Made by a program: the position numbers and the translations under genes
NCBI GenBank assembly: GCA_035518815.1
Contig: DATIXG010000054.1
Coordinates: 1-28,577 of the forward strand
Length of the DNA stretch: 28,577 nt
Direction of reading: 5' to 3'
Source of the DNA: AG25 sp035518815
GTDB taxonomy: Bacteria; Gemmatimonadota; Gemmatimonadetes; Gemmatimonadales; GWC2-71-9
Shown: in pieces, positions 13,484 through 20,157 of the stretch
Position numbering within the stretch: position 1 is the first letter of the stretch
Layout of the letters: each line of letters opens with the position of its first letter
The notes under the pieces: generated by a model
What the model was told of the DNA's origin: nothing
Seen by the model: the letters and a program-made list of their open reading frames with translations, nothing else
The model's database searches: none

Positions 13484-15765
13484 CCGAGCTCCAGGCCGAG
13501 CGCCGCGAAGAACGGGAGCTGGTAGAAGGCGGTGCGCGTGGGCGGCGTGTTGTCGTTGTTGAAGAAATACGCGAACACGTTGCGACGGTTGGTCAGGTTC
13601 ACGACGTCCAGGTAGGGTTGCCAATCGATGCCCCACCGATGTGCGTGCCAGCGAAAGCCCGCGTCGAGCCGAGCGTAGGTGGGATACCGCGCGCCGTTCA
13701 AAGGACCGGGGAGCGGCTCGCTGTTGCCGCCACTGAAGGCCCCAGCTGTCGGACTGTACTCCTCGTGATTCCACGCGCCGACCAGGGCCGTGTACGGAAG
13801 CGGGGAGCCGATGCCGAACCTCAGCCCGACATCCGCCCCCATGGGACCGGGGGCCTGCACCACCACGTTCAACGAATGCGTCCGGTCGTGCGCGGGTGGG
13901 TACGTCTCGCCGCCGGACCAGCGCAGCGCGCGGACGAAACTGTAGGCCAGCCACCCGCGCACGCGACCCACGTACCGGCGCAACAGGACCTCGAGACCCC
14001 ACGCGTTCCCATCGACCGCCTGGAAGACGTCGCTCGTATCGCGGAGCGCCAGGCCCGGCAAGGGCCGGATCAGGTTGTCGAACGTCTTGTAGTAGCCCTC
14101 GACGGTGAGCGCGGTAGTGTGGCCCGCGCCGAGCCAGCGCTCGAACCCGGCGACGACATGATCCGAGTGCGCGACGGGAATCCTGCCGTTCGCGCCGACC
14201 CAGAACTCGTAGATCGAGATCGGCAGCTCGCGGTCGGCGAGGGACTGGATCACCTGGTAGTAGCTCCCCAGCGACCCGATGAGCGCCTCGTTGGGCGACA
14301 GAAAGACCTTGAACGCGACGCGGGGCGCGATGGTCGTGACATCGGCGCCGCCCACGTACTCGACGCGGACGCCGCCCCTGAGGAGCAACGCGTGCGACGG
14401 ACGCCATTGATCGTCGGCGAACGCGGCCCACACGGCGGGACGGTAGCGGGTGTTGAAGAACGCCGGCGAGGGGTTCCCCGGGACGCCCAGCTCGTTCGGG
14501 ATGGCCGGATTGGCGATCGTGTAGCGCAAGTCGTATCCCTCGAAGCTTCCTCCGAGCTTGACGCCGTGATGCCGGGATGCGAACGACACGGTGGAGCTGG
14601 CAGCCCACAGGGTCGCGGGATTGCCGTAGCTCACGAGATCGGGGGTCAGCTCGAGGCGCGAGGTGAAGCCGGTGTAGCTGAGCCGCTGCTCGAACAGCAC
14701 CGAGCCGGCGGGGTGCCGCCAGGTGATGCCGAGGAGGCGATTGCCCCACGCGAATCCCAGATCGACCGGTGGCCGGCCCGTGGAGTCGGAGATGAGGTTG
14801 AGCCGCAACGCGTCCCCGCCCCAGTATCCCGTGATCGCCACATCGCCTGCCGCGCCGTAGGGATAGTCCAGCTTCCCGATGAGATCAGTGAAGGCGTAGG
14901 GCAGCTCCTCGCCCGTGAAGGCTTTCACCATCAGATCGGCGTAGGTGCGCCGGGCCCCGAAGAGCATGGACACGGGGCCCACCGGGGCTTCGAACAGTAC
15001 CTTGCCAGCCAGCATCGACACCGCGGCGCTGCCGTGCACGCGCTCGTGATTGCCCGCGCGGATCGCCACGTCGAGCACGCTGCTCAGCCGGCCGCTGTAC
15101 TCGGCCGGGAATCCCCCGGTGAGGAAGTCGGCGTGGTCGATCGCGTTCACGTCGAACGTGCTGAAGAGGCCGCCCAGGTGCGACGGGTTGAGGATCGTCA
15201 TGCCATCGAGCCGGACCAGGTTCTGGTCGCTCTCGCCACCGCGCACGTTATAGCCGATGGAGTAGTCGTTGCGCGCGACGGTGCCGGGGAGGAGCTGGAT
15301 GACGCGCATGACGTCGGCCTCGATGAGCCCCGGGGCATTCATCAGGTCGCGAGCGGAGAGCGTGAGCGTGCTGGTTTGTGCGACGGAGTCGAACCGGGAG
15401 CGCTCCGGGGTGCGGCCCTCCACACCGACCGGCGGCAGCTCGATGGCCAGTTTGCGCGCATACACCCGCACCGTGTCCACGTCGGCGGGAACGAGGACGG
15501 TGTCGGGCGCGATGCCGACGCCACGGACGAGGATACGAGCCGGACCGACCGGGACCCGAAGAGTGAATCGCCCCTCGCCATCGGTGAAGACCATGGTGGG
15601 CGAGCCGAGTGTAGTGACGACGGCGCCTTCAACTGGCGAGCTGTCGGCCTCGGCGAGCACCTCGCCGCGTAGCGAGCGCTCCTGCTGCGCCGAGAGCCGG
15701 GCGGCGGTGAGGCCCGCCAGGAGCGCGCTTGTGGCGAGGAGCGACGCGACGGGCCGGACGGCCAT
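13477..15765 (-). CDS. TonB-dependent receptor with N-terminal carboxypeptidase-regulatory-like domain
   Basis: This 762-residue outer-membrane protein has a signal peptide ending near LSAQ (about 26). A carboxypeptidase-D regulatory-like beta-sandwich follows (about 30-110: LRGEVLAEADSSPVEGAVVTTLG, FTDGEGRFTLRVP), then a plug (about 130-240: VMRVIQLLPGTVARNDYSIGYNVRGGESDQNLVRLDG) and a 22-strand-type barrel to the end (KVFLSPNEALIGSLGSYYQ; NVFAYFFNNDNTPPTRTAFYQ). It takes up an unknown ligand with energy from TonB-ExbBD, which are not in the window. It ends in Trp instead of the more usual Phe. AGGA about 8 bases upstream supports the ATG at 15765. It is coupled to the DUF4249-like lipoprotein. 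Only 41 bases separate it from serA upstream, so serA read-through is possible. Confidence 0.92.
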   Translation of the reverse strand: MAVRPVASLLATSALLAGLTAARLSAQQERSLRGEVLAEADSSPVEGAVVTTLGSPTMVFTDGEGRFTLRVPVGPARILVRGVGIAPDTVLVPADVDTVRVYARKLAIELPPVGVEGRTPERSRFDSVAQTSTLTLSARDLMNAPGLIEADVMRVIQLLPGTVARNDYSIGYNVRGGESDQNLVRLDGMTILNPSHLGGLFSTFDVNAIDHADFLTGGFPAEYSGRLSSVLDVAIRAGNHERVHGSAAVSMLAGKVLFEAPVGPVSMLFGARRTYADLMVKAFTGEELPYAFTDLIGKLDYPYGAAGDVAITGYWGGDALRLNLISDSTGRPPVDLGFAWGNRLLGITWRHPAGSVLFEQRLSYTGFTSRLELTPDLVSYGNPATLWAASSTVSFASRHHGVKLGGSFEGYDLRYTIANPAIPNELGVPGNPSPAFFNTRYRPAVWAAFADDQWRPSHALLLRGGVRVEYVGGADVTTIAPRVAFKVFLSPNEALIGSLGSYYQVIQSLADRELPISIYEFWVGANGRIPVAHSDHVVAGFERWLGAGHTTALTVEGYYKTFDNLIRPLPGLALRDTSDVFQAVDGNAWGLEVLLRRYVGRVRGWLAYSFVRALRWSGGETYPPAHDRTHSLNVVVQAPGPMGADVGLRFGIGSPLPYTALVGAWNHEEYSPTAGAFSGGNSEPLPGPLNGARYPTYARLDAGFRWHAHRWGIDWQPYLDVVNLTNRRNVFAYFFNNDNTPPTRTAFYQLPFFAALGLELGW

Positions 15766-15777
15766 AGAAGAAGTCCT

Positions 15778-15791
15778 ACCCCAGCCGGGGT
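15778..15791 (-). other. Short GC hairpin in the TonB receptor leader
   Basis: ACCCC-GGCT-GGGGT on the minus strand forms a perfect 5-bp stem with a 4-base loop, directly upstream of the receptor ribosome site. No T-run follows, so it is not an intrinsic terminator for serA. It could influence translation initiation or mRNA stability. It is short enough to be chance. Confidence 0.3.
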
Positions 15792-15806
15792 CCGCCAGCC
15801 GCCGAG

Positions 15807-17402
15807 CTAGTCTCCGAGGTCCGCGAGGCGTACGTCGAGCACGTCCGGCAGCTGCGCGAGGGAGCGCAGCACCTCCTCCGGAAGAGGCTGGTCCACCGTA
15901 ATCGCGGCGAGAGCGGCGTGGCCGGGGGAGGCCAGCCGGGCCTGGTGGTAACTACCGATGTTGATCCCGGCGGCTCCCAACAGCGTGCCGACCTTGCCGA
16001 TCACGCCCGGCACGTCGCGGTTGCGGACGACGAGCATCCACCCTTCCGGGGCCACATCCACGTGGTAGTCGTCCACGCGGATCACGCGGCCGCGGCCGTC
16101 CCCCACCAGAGCCCCGGCGACGCGCAACCGGCCCTTTGCGGTCTCGACGGCGACCGCGACGGTGGTGGCGAATCCGGGCTCGGGCGCCGCTGCCGTTCGC
16201 GCGTGCCGGATGCCCCGCTCCTCGGCGATCAGGAGCGCGTTCACCACGCTCACCTGCTCGACGCCCATGGCCGAGAGGAGTCCCTCGAGGGTCGCGAGCA
16301 GGACGGGCCGGGGCGCGGCGTCGTCATCGCCACCATACGCGACCTCGACCGAACTGACGGGCCCGGCAGCGAGGGCCAGCGCGAGCCGGCCCAGCCGCCT
16401 GGCGAGATCGAGGAGGGGGCCGAGCCGCCGCAGGGTATCTCCATCGATGCCGGGGACATTGATGGCGAATGAGAAATCGCCCGCCAACAGCGCTTCACGC
16501 ACGGCGCGGCACGTCTCGGTGCTCACGCGCTCCTGAGCTTCCGCGGTGGAGGCCGCCAGATGGGGCGTGAGGATCACGCGGTCGAGCTTGCGAAGCGGCG
16601 AGTCGGCCGGGAGCGGCTCCACGGTGAACACGTCGATCGCCGCGCCTCCCAAACGACCGGCGCCGAGGGCAGCGACGAGGGCCGCCTCGTCGACCAGCTC
16701 GCCGCGCGCCGTGTTGATGAGAACGGCGGACGGCTTCATCAACGCGAGCCGCTCGGCGTTGAGCAACCGATTGGTCTGCTCGGTCTGAGCCAGGTGGAGG
16801 GTGACGACGTCCGATTGCCGGAGCAGCTCCTCTAGACCGACGAGCTTCACCTCGAGCTTCGCCGCGCGCTCCGGCGTCAGAAACGGATCGTGCCCGAGAA
16901 TGGGCATGCCGAACGCGCGGGCGAGCTGCGCTACGCGCCCGCCGATGCGCCCGAGGCCGATGATGCCCATGGTCTTGCCGCGCAGCTCCGCGCCTTCGAA
17001 CCGCTTGCGGTCCCACTCGCCCCTGCCCATCGCCGCCGCTGCGCCGGGTATGCGGCGCATGAACGCGAGCAGCAGCGCGATGGTATGCTCGGCGGCGCTC
17101 ACGGTGTTGGCGCCGGGCGCGTTCATCACGGCAATGCCGCGACGCGTGGCAGCGGGCACATCGATGTTGTCCACACCGGTTCCCGCGCGCGCGATCACGC
17201 GCAGCTGGGGAGCGTGGGTGAGGAGATCGGCGGTCACCCGGGTTTCGCTGCGAACGATCAGCGCGTGCGCGCCGGCAAGCGCGCGCTGCAACTCCTCCCG
17301 TGACTTCCCGGCCACATCCGCGACTTCGATCGCGGGCGTGTTGGCGAACTCCTCGAGGCCGGCTTTCGCGACGCGATCCGCAACGACGACGCGAAATGTC
17401 AC
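15807..17402 (-). CDS. serA: D-3-phosphoglycerate dehydrogenase (long form with ASB and ACT domains)
   Basis: This enzyme oxidises 3-phosphoglycerate to 3-phosphohydroxypyruvate with NAD, the first step of serine synthesis. The 531-residue length matches the long type (as in actinobacteria). Motifs: NAD loop GLGRIG (149-154), NTARG with R233, E262 in DVFTVEP and the catalytic H281 in LTPHLAAST. An intervening ASB-like domain (about 320-450) and a C-terminal ACT domain (about 455-531: WMLVVRNRDVPGVIGKVGTLLG) allow feedback by serine. The start is GTG at 17402, overlapping the aminotransferase stop as GTGA; a longer open frame upstream lies in that gene and is rejected. It is translationally coupled to the aminotransferase, which supplies the next step. 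Confidence 0.96.
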   Translation of the reverse strand: MTFRVVVADRVAKAGLEEFANTPAIEVADVAGKSREELQRALAGAHALIVRSETRVTADLLTHAPQLRVIARAGTGVDNIDVPAATRRGIAVMNAPGANTVSAAEHTIALLLAFMRRIPGAAAAMGRGEWDRKRFEGAELRGKTMGIIGLGRIGGRVAQLARAFGMPILGHDPFLTPERAAKLEVKLVGLEELLRQSDVVTLHLAQTEQTNRLLNAERLALMKPSAVLINTARGELVDEAALVAALGAGRLGGAAIDVFTVEPLPADSPLRKLDRVILTPHLAASTAEAQERVSTETCRAVREALLAGDFSFAINVPGIDGDTLRRLGPLLDLARRLGRLALALAAGPVSSVEVAYGGDDDAAPRPVLLATLEGLLSAMGVEQVSVVNALLIAEERGIRHARTAAAPEPGFATTVAVAVETAKGRLRVAGALVGDGRGRVIRVDDYHVDVAPEGWMLVVRNRDVPGVIGKVGTLLGAAGINIGSYHQARLASPGHAALAAITVDQPLPEEVLRSLAQLPDVLDVRLADLGD

Positions 17403-18502
17403 GCCAACGCCCGCTCGATGACGCCGAGCAGCTCGTCCAGCGTGGCCACGGTGTGGTCCCCCATGTGGCCGATCCGGATCGTGGTGTCCTTCAATGCTCC
17501 GTATCCCGAGCCGATGGTCCATCCTTCGCGCTTGAGCGCGCCAACGATGTCCTTCGCCACCTTGCCCGGGGGCAGCTTGAGGCACGACACGGTCCACGAG
17601 CGACGGCCCTCGGTGGCGAGGTACGGGAGGCCGTGGGGCTCGCTCCAGGCCTCCACCCGCTGGCGCATCGCTTCGTGGCGGCGCCACCGCGCCTCGATGC
17701 CGCCTTCCCGCTCGATGCGGGCGAGCTGGGCTTCGAGCGCATAGAACAGCGAGAGGGCAGGCGTATTCGTGGGCTGCGCCTTGCGGGTGGCCTCCTCGAA
17801 GCTCACCAAGTCGAAATAGAGCCCGCGCCCGCGGAGCGTTTTCGCCCGCTGGACCATGCGCTCGGACGCCACCGCGAGGGCCAGCCCGGGCGGGAGTGCC
17901 AGGGCCTTCTGCGAGCCTGTGAGGGTGAAATCGAGGCCCCACCGGTCGGGCTCGACCGGCGAGCCGGCGAGCGAAGTGACGGCGTCCACGAGGACGAGCA
18001 CATCGTCGAACTCACGCACGACCGCCGCCAGCGCCTCGACATCCTGGAGCACGCCCGTCGAGGTCTCCGAGTGCACGAGCGTCACGGCGTCCACCGGGGT
18101 GCGGCGCAGCGCGTCACGCAGCATCTCGGGCTCCACGGCGCCGCCGAGCGGGACCTCGAGACGGATGCACTCCTTGCCGCACGCGTCGACGAGGCTCGCA
18201 AAGCGCTCGCTGAACGCGCCATTGATCAGCGACAGGGCACGCCGACGGACGCCGTTGCGAACGGCCATCTCCATGAACCCGGTCGCCGACGTGGTCCCGA
18301 CGAGCACAGGACGAGCTGATCGAAACACCTTGCCCAGGGGCGGCGCAATGGCGCCGAGCAGCTGTTCCATCGCGCTCGAGCGATGCCCGATCATGGGGCG
18401 TTGCATCGCGGCGAGGACGTCGGGATGAACGTCGGTCGGGCCTGGCAGAAAGAACCGCCCGAAGGCGGGCGGTGTGAGGGTCGTGCGCTCCGTGGCGGTC
18501 AT
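17399..18502 (-). CDS. Class V aminotransferase, probable phosphoserine aminotransferase of the serine-glyoxylate/SerC-like group
   Basis: This 367-residue PLP enzyme carries the internal aldimine lysine K199 in LTGSQKALALPPG and the pyridine-binding D183 in LVDAVTS. The opening FFLPGPTDVHPDVLAAM is the typical class V entry. The sequence resembles the alanine/serine-glyoxylate aminotransferase branch more than E. coli SerC. Coupling to serA by a 4-base overlap argues that it converts 3-phosphohydroxypyruvate to phosphoserine, as such enzymes do in several phyla. A serine-glyoxylate or alanine-glyoxylate activity cannot be excluded. No ribosome site precedes the ATG. On the minus strand a TTGACA (18539-18534) lies within the shared inverted repeat, with only a weak -10 (GAGATT, 18515-18510). 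It is divergent from the cysteine-leader/sulfate operon. Confidence 0.85.
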   Translation of the reverse strand: MTATERTTLTPPAFGRFFLPGPTDVHPDVLAAMQRPMIGHRSSAMEQLLGAIAPPLGKVFRSARPVLVGTTSATGFMEMAVRNGVRRRALSLINGAFSERFASLVDACGKECIRLEVPLGGAVEPEMLRDALRRTPVDAVTLVHSETSTGVLQDVEALAAVVREFDDVLVLVDAVTSLAGSPVEPDRWGLDFTLTGSQKALALPPGLALAVASERMVQRAKTLRGRGLYFDLVSFEEATRKAQPTNTPALSLFYALEAQLARIEREGGIEARWRRHEAMRQRVEAWSEPHGLPYLATEGRRSWTVSCLKLPPGKVAKDIVGALKREGWTIGSGYGALKDTTIRIGHMGDHTVATLDELLGVIERALA

Positions 18503-18532
18503 CGCGGGGAATCTCGACGGCTGCCGTGAGGC

Positions 18533-18556
18533 GTGTCAACCGCCAACAGTTGACAC
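18533..18556. promoter_or_regulatory. Perfect inverted repeat spanning the -35 elements of two divergent promoters
   Basis: GTGTCAAC-N8-GTTGACAC: two perfect 8-base arms (18533-18540 and 18549-18556). Each arm contains a TTGACA, one reading left towards the serine operon and one reading right towards the sulfate operon. It may be a back-to-back promoter arrangement, an operator for a dimeric regulator, or both. The same 8-mer GTGTCAAC occurs at 218-225 in the PadR promoter. Confidence 0.6.
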
Positions 18557-18578
18557 CCATAGAGACGAGGCCTAGGTT
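18550..18578 (+). promoter_or_regulatory. Promoter of the cysteine leader and sulfate uptake operon
   Basis: A perfect -35 TTGACA (18550-18555), an optimal 17-base spacer, and TAGGTT (18573-18578) as -10. The start point is expected at about 18585, only a few bases before the ATG of the leader peptide at 18587. No Shine-Dalgarno sequence fits between them, so the leader is probably translated from a leaderless or near-leaderless mRNA. Confidence 0.65.
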
Positions 18579-18586
18579 AGCTGCCC

Positions 18587-18673
18587 ATGACGCTCGCGTG
18601 CTGTCGCCGGTGTTGTTGTTCCGCCACCCAGCGGGGTTGGACGGACGCCACGGCGCGCTTCGCGAAGACGTGA
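18587..18673 (+). CDS. Cysteine-rich leader peptide, 28 residues (attenuator uORF)
   Basis: ATG at 18587 opens a 28-codon frame whose first residues are MTLACCRRCCCSATQ, stopping at TGA 18671-18673. Five of codons 5-11 are cysteine (TGC TGT at 18599-18604; TGT TGT TGT at 18611-18619), separated by two arginines. Cysteine is normally among the rarest residues, so this density right at the start is unlikely by chance. It sits between a good promoter and an intrinsic terminator, ahead of a sulfate transport operon, which is the layout of a leader peptide whose translation stalls when charged tRNA-Cys is scarce. The later half (RGWTDATARFAKT) has no obvious function beyond carrying the ribosome over the downstream RNA. 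Cysteine-rich regulatory uORFs upstream of sulfur genes are known in mycobacteria; I know of none in this kind of organism. Confidence 0.7.
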   Translation: MTLACCRRCCCSATQRGWTDATARFAKT

Positions 18674-18712
18674 GGATGCACTAGACCTCTCGACGAGTAG
18701 AGCGGCTCCCCG

Positions 18713-18747
18713 GCCCGGCCACCCAGAGTGACCGGGCTTTTTGTTTT
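18713..18747 (+). terminator. Intrinsic terminator upstream of the sulfate operon
   Basis: GCCCGG (18713-18718) pairs with CCGGGC (18732-18737). After one C-A mismatch, CAC pairs with GTG, and a 5-base loop closes the hairpin. TTTTTGTTTT (18738-18747) follows. It is the clearest intrinsic terminator in the window and lies between a promoter and the genes that promoter serves, as expected for an attenuator. Confidence 0.85.
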
Positions 18748-18781
18748 GGGGACATCTCTCGAGAGAGGAGTGAGTGTCGAA

Positions 18782-20137
18782 ATGGATTGGAAAGCGATGT
18801 CGAGGTACGTCGTGATGGCGGGCGCAGGGATCACGCTTGCGGTGCCTACCGTGACCGCGCAGCAAGACTCCGCGGCACGACGGGACTCGCAGCCAAGTCT
18901 CGCCGAGCAGGTGGAGGTCCTGGATCAGAAGGTGCGGGTGTTGGCGCGCCTGCTCGAGCTGCAGCGCGACAGCTTGACGGCGGCAGCGAAGCAGCAACCG
19001 AAGGTCACCGCGGGCAAGGAGGGGTTTGTCATCAGATCGGCGGACGGGGATTTCCAGCTTAAAGTGCGCGGCTACGTGCAAGCGGACGGGCGATCGTATC
19101 CCGACGGCGCCCCCGTTCTTGGCACGAGCACACTGTTCTTGCGGCGCGCCCGGCCCGTCACCGAAGTCACGGCCTGGCGGTATTTCACGCTCAAGCTCGT
19201 GCCGGACTTCGGACAGGGGCGCGTCGTGCTCTTCGATGCGTATCTGGACTTCCGCACGGGGCCGGCGCTCACGTTCCGCGCCGGCAAGACCAAGCCGCCG
19301 ATCGGCCTCGAGCGCTTGCAGTTGGCGACCGACATCCGATTCATCGAGCGCGGGCTGCCGACGAACCTGGTGCCGAACCGGGATGTGGGGCTGCAGGCGG
19401 TCGGCGACTTCGCGGGAGGCCGGCTGTCTTACGCGGTTGGCGTGTTCAACGGGGTCCCGGATCTGGGCAACCTGGACGGCGATGCGACGAACGACAAGGA
19501 CCTCGTTGGGCGCGTCTTCTTGAAGCCGACGCAAGGTCTGGGGATCGGAATCGCCGCGAGCACCGGCAATGAGCACGGCACGGTGACCGCGCCGAGTCTC
19601 GCGGCATACGTGACGCCGGGACAGCAGACGATGTTTCGCTACCGCGACAGCACGATCGCAAACGGGCGTCGCTACCGGGTGACGCCGCAGGTTTACTTCT
19701 ATGGCGGCCCGCTCGGCCTGCTCGGGGAGTACGTGGTGTCGTCTCAGGTGGTGACCCGCGGCGCTGCGGTGGGCGAGCTGAAGCACACGAGCTGGCAGGT
19801 GGCGGGGTCCTGGTACGTGACGGGCGAGAAGGCCTCGTTCACGGCCGTCGCACCGCGCCGGCCGTTCGATACGTCGGAGAAGCATTGGGGGGCGCTTGAG
19901 ATCGGCGCACGGTATGGCCAGCTCACGCTCGACGACGCGGCCTTTCCGATCTTCGCCAACAGCACGAACGCCGTCCGCGACGTGAGAGCCTGGGGAGTCG
20001 GCGTCACGTGGCATTTCGTGCGGGGGACACAGCTCTCAGCGAACTACGAGCAAGCGCAATTCACGGGCGGCGCCCCGAGCGGCGCCGACCGCGCCACCGA
20101 GCATTTCTTCGCCACCCGCTTTCAACAAGCCTTCTGA
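18782..20137 (+). CDS. Porin of the OprO/OprP (phosphate-selective porin) family, probable sulfate/anion porin
   Basis: This 451-residue protein has a signal peptide ending near TVTAQ (about 26) and a short N-terminal coiled coil (about 40-68: LAEQVEVLDQKVRVLARLLE), as in OprO/P-type trimeric porins. A beta-barrel follows, with the family block FRAGKTKPPIGLERLQLATDIRFIERGLP, and the C-terminus ends in Phe (TRFQQAF). It should let anions cross the outer membrane. Being the first gene of the sulfate transporter operon, its likely cargo is sulfate, which is inference from context. AGGAG (18766-18770) lies 11 bases before ATG 18782, somewhat long. The palindrome TCTCTCGAGAGA (18755-18766) touches this ribosome site. 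Expression lies downstream of the cysteine attenuator. Confidence 0.85.
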   Translation: MDWKAMSRYVVMAGAGITLAVPTVTAQQDSAARRDSQPSLAEQVEVLDQKVRVLARLLELQRDSLTAAAKQQPKVTAGKEGFVIRSADGDFQLKVRGYVQADGRSYPDGAPVLGTSTLFLRRARPVTEVTAWRYFTLKLVPDFGQGRVVLFDAYLDFRTGPALTFRAGKTKPPIGLERLQLATDIRFIERGLPTNLVPNRDVGLQAVGDFAGGRLSYAVGVFNGVPDLGNLDGDATNDKDLVGRVFLKPTQGLGIGIAASTGNEHGTVTAPSLAAYVTPGQQTMFRYRDSTIANGRRYRVTPQVYFYGGPLGLLGEYVVSSQVVTRGAAVGELKHTSWQVAGSWYVTGEKASFTAVAPRRPFDTSEKHWGALEIGARYGQLTLDDAAFPIFANSTNAVRDVRAWGVGVTWHFVRGTQLSANYEQAQFTGGAPSGADRATEHFFATRFQQAF

Positions 20138-20157
20138 GCGCGAAAGGAGCCCGGACC

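Larger units (their letters stand above)
18587..18747 (+). promoter_or_regulatory. Putative cysteine-responsive transcription attenuator
   Basis: Elements in order: Cys codons (18599-18619), a G-rich segment (18632-18640), the uORF stop (18671-18673), and the terminator (18713-18747). A possible antiterminator pairs GGGUUGG (18634-18640) with CCGGCCC (18710-18716), 7 pairs including two G-U, which would occupy the first four bases of the terminator 5' arm. A ribosome stalled at the last Cys codons would cover up to about 18632 and leave that segment free. A ribosome that reads on would cover it and allow termination. A second weaker pairing is CGGGG (18632-18636) with CCCCG (18708-18712). The pairing scheme is inferred by eye. 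Confidence 0.55.

Noticed and set aside
13484..14749. N-terminal extension of the DUF4249-like lipoprotein frame
   Set aside because: It lies entirely inside the TonB receptor gene in another frame, and the lipoprotein signal begins at 13483.
13315..15672. 785-codon plus-strand open frame
   Set aside because: Antisense to the TonB receptor and lipoprotein genes, with no recognisable domain and a composition dominated by Arg, Glu, His and Val.
15778..15791. Hairpin between serA and the TonB receptor as an intrinsic terminator
   Set aside because: The stem is only 5 bp and no T-run follows on the transcribed strand.
17403..17942. Extension of the serA frame upstream of the GTG at 17402
   Set aside because: It overlaps the aminotransferase in another frame. 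PGDH homology starts at VTFRVVVADR, with a GTGA overlap.
18503..18532. A leader peptide or attenuator for the serine operon matching that of the sulfate operon
   Set aside because: Only about 30 bases lie between the inverted repeat and the aminotransferase ATG; there is no small frame or terminator.
18572..20014. Long minus-strand open frame (about 480 codons) across the cysteine leader and porin gene
   Set aside because: Antisense to the well-supported OprO/P porin, with Arg/His-rich low-quality composition and no family resemblance; typical of GC-rich shadow frames.
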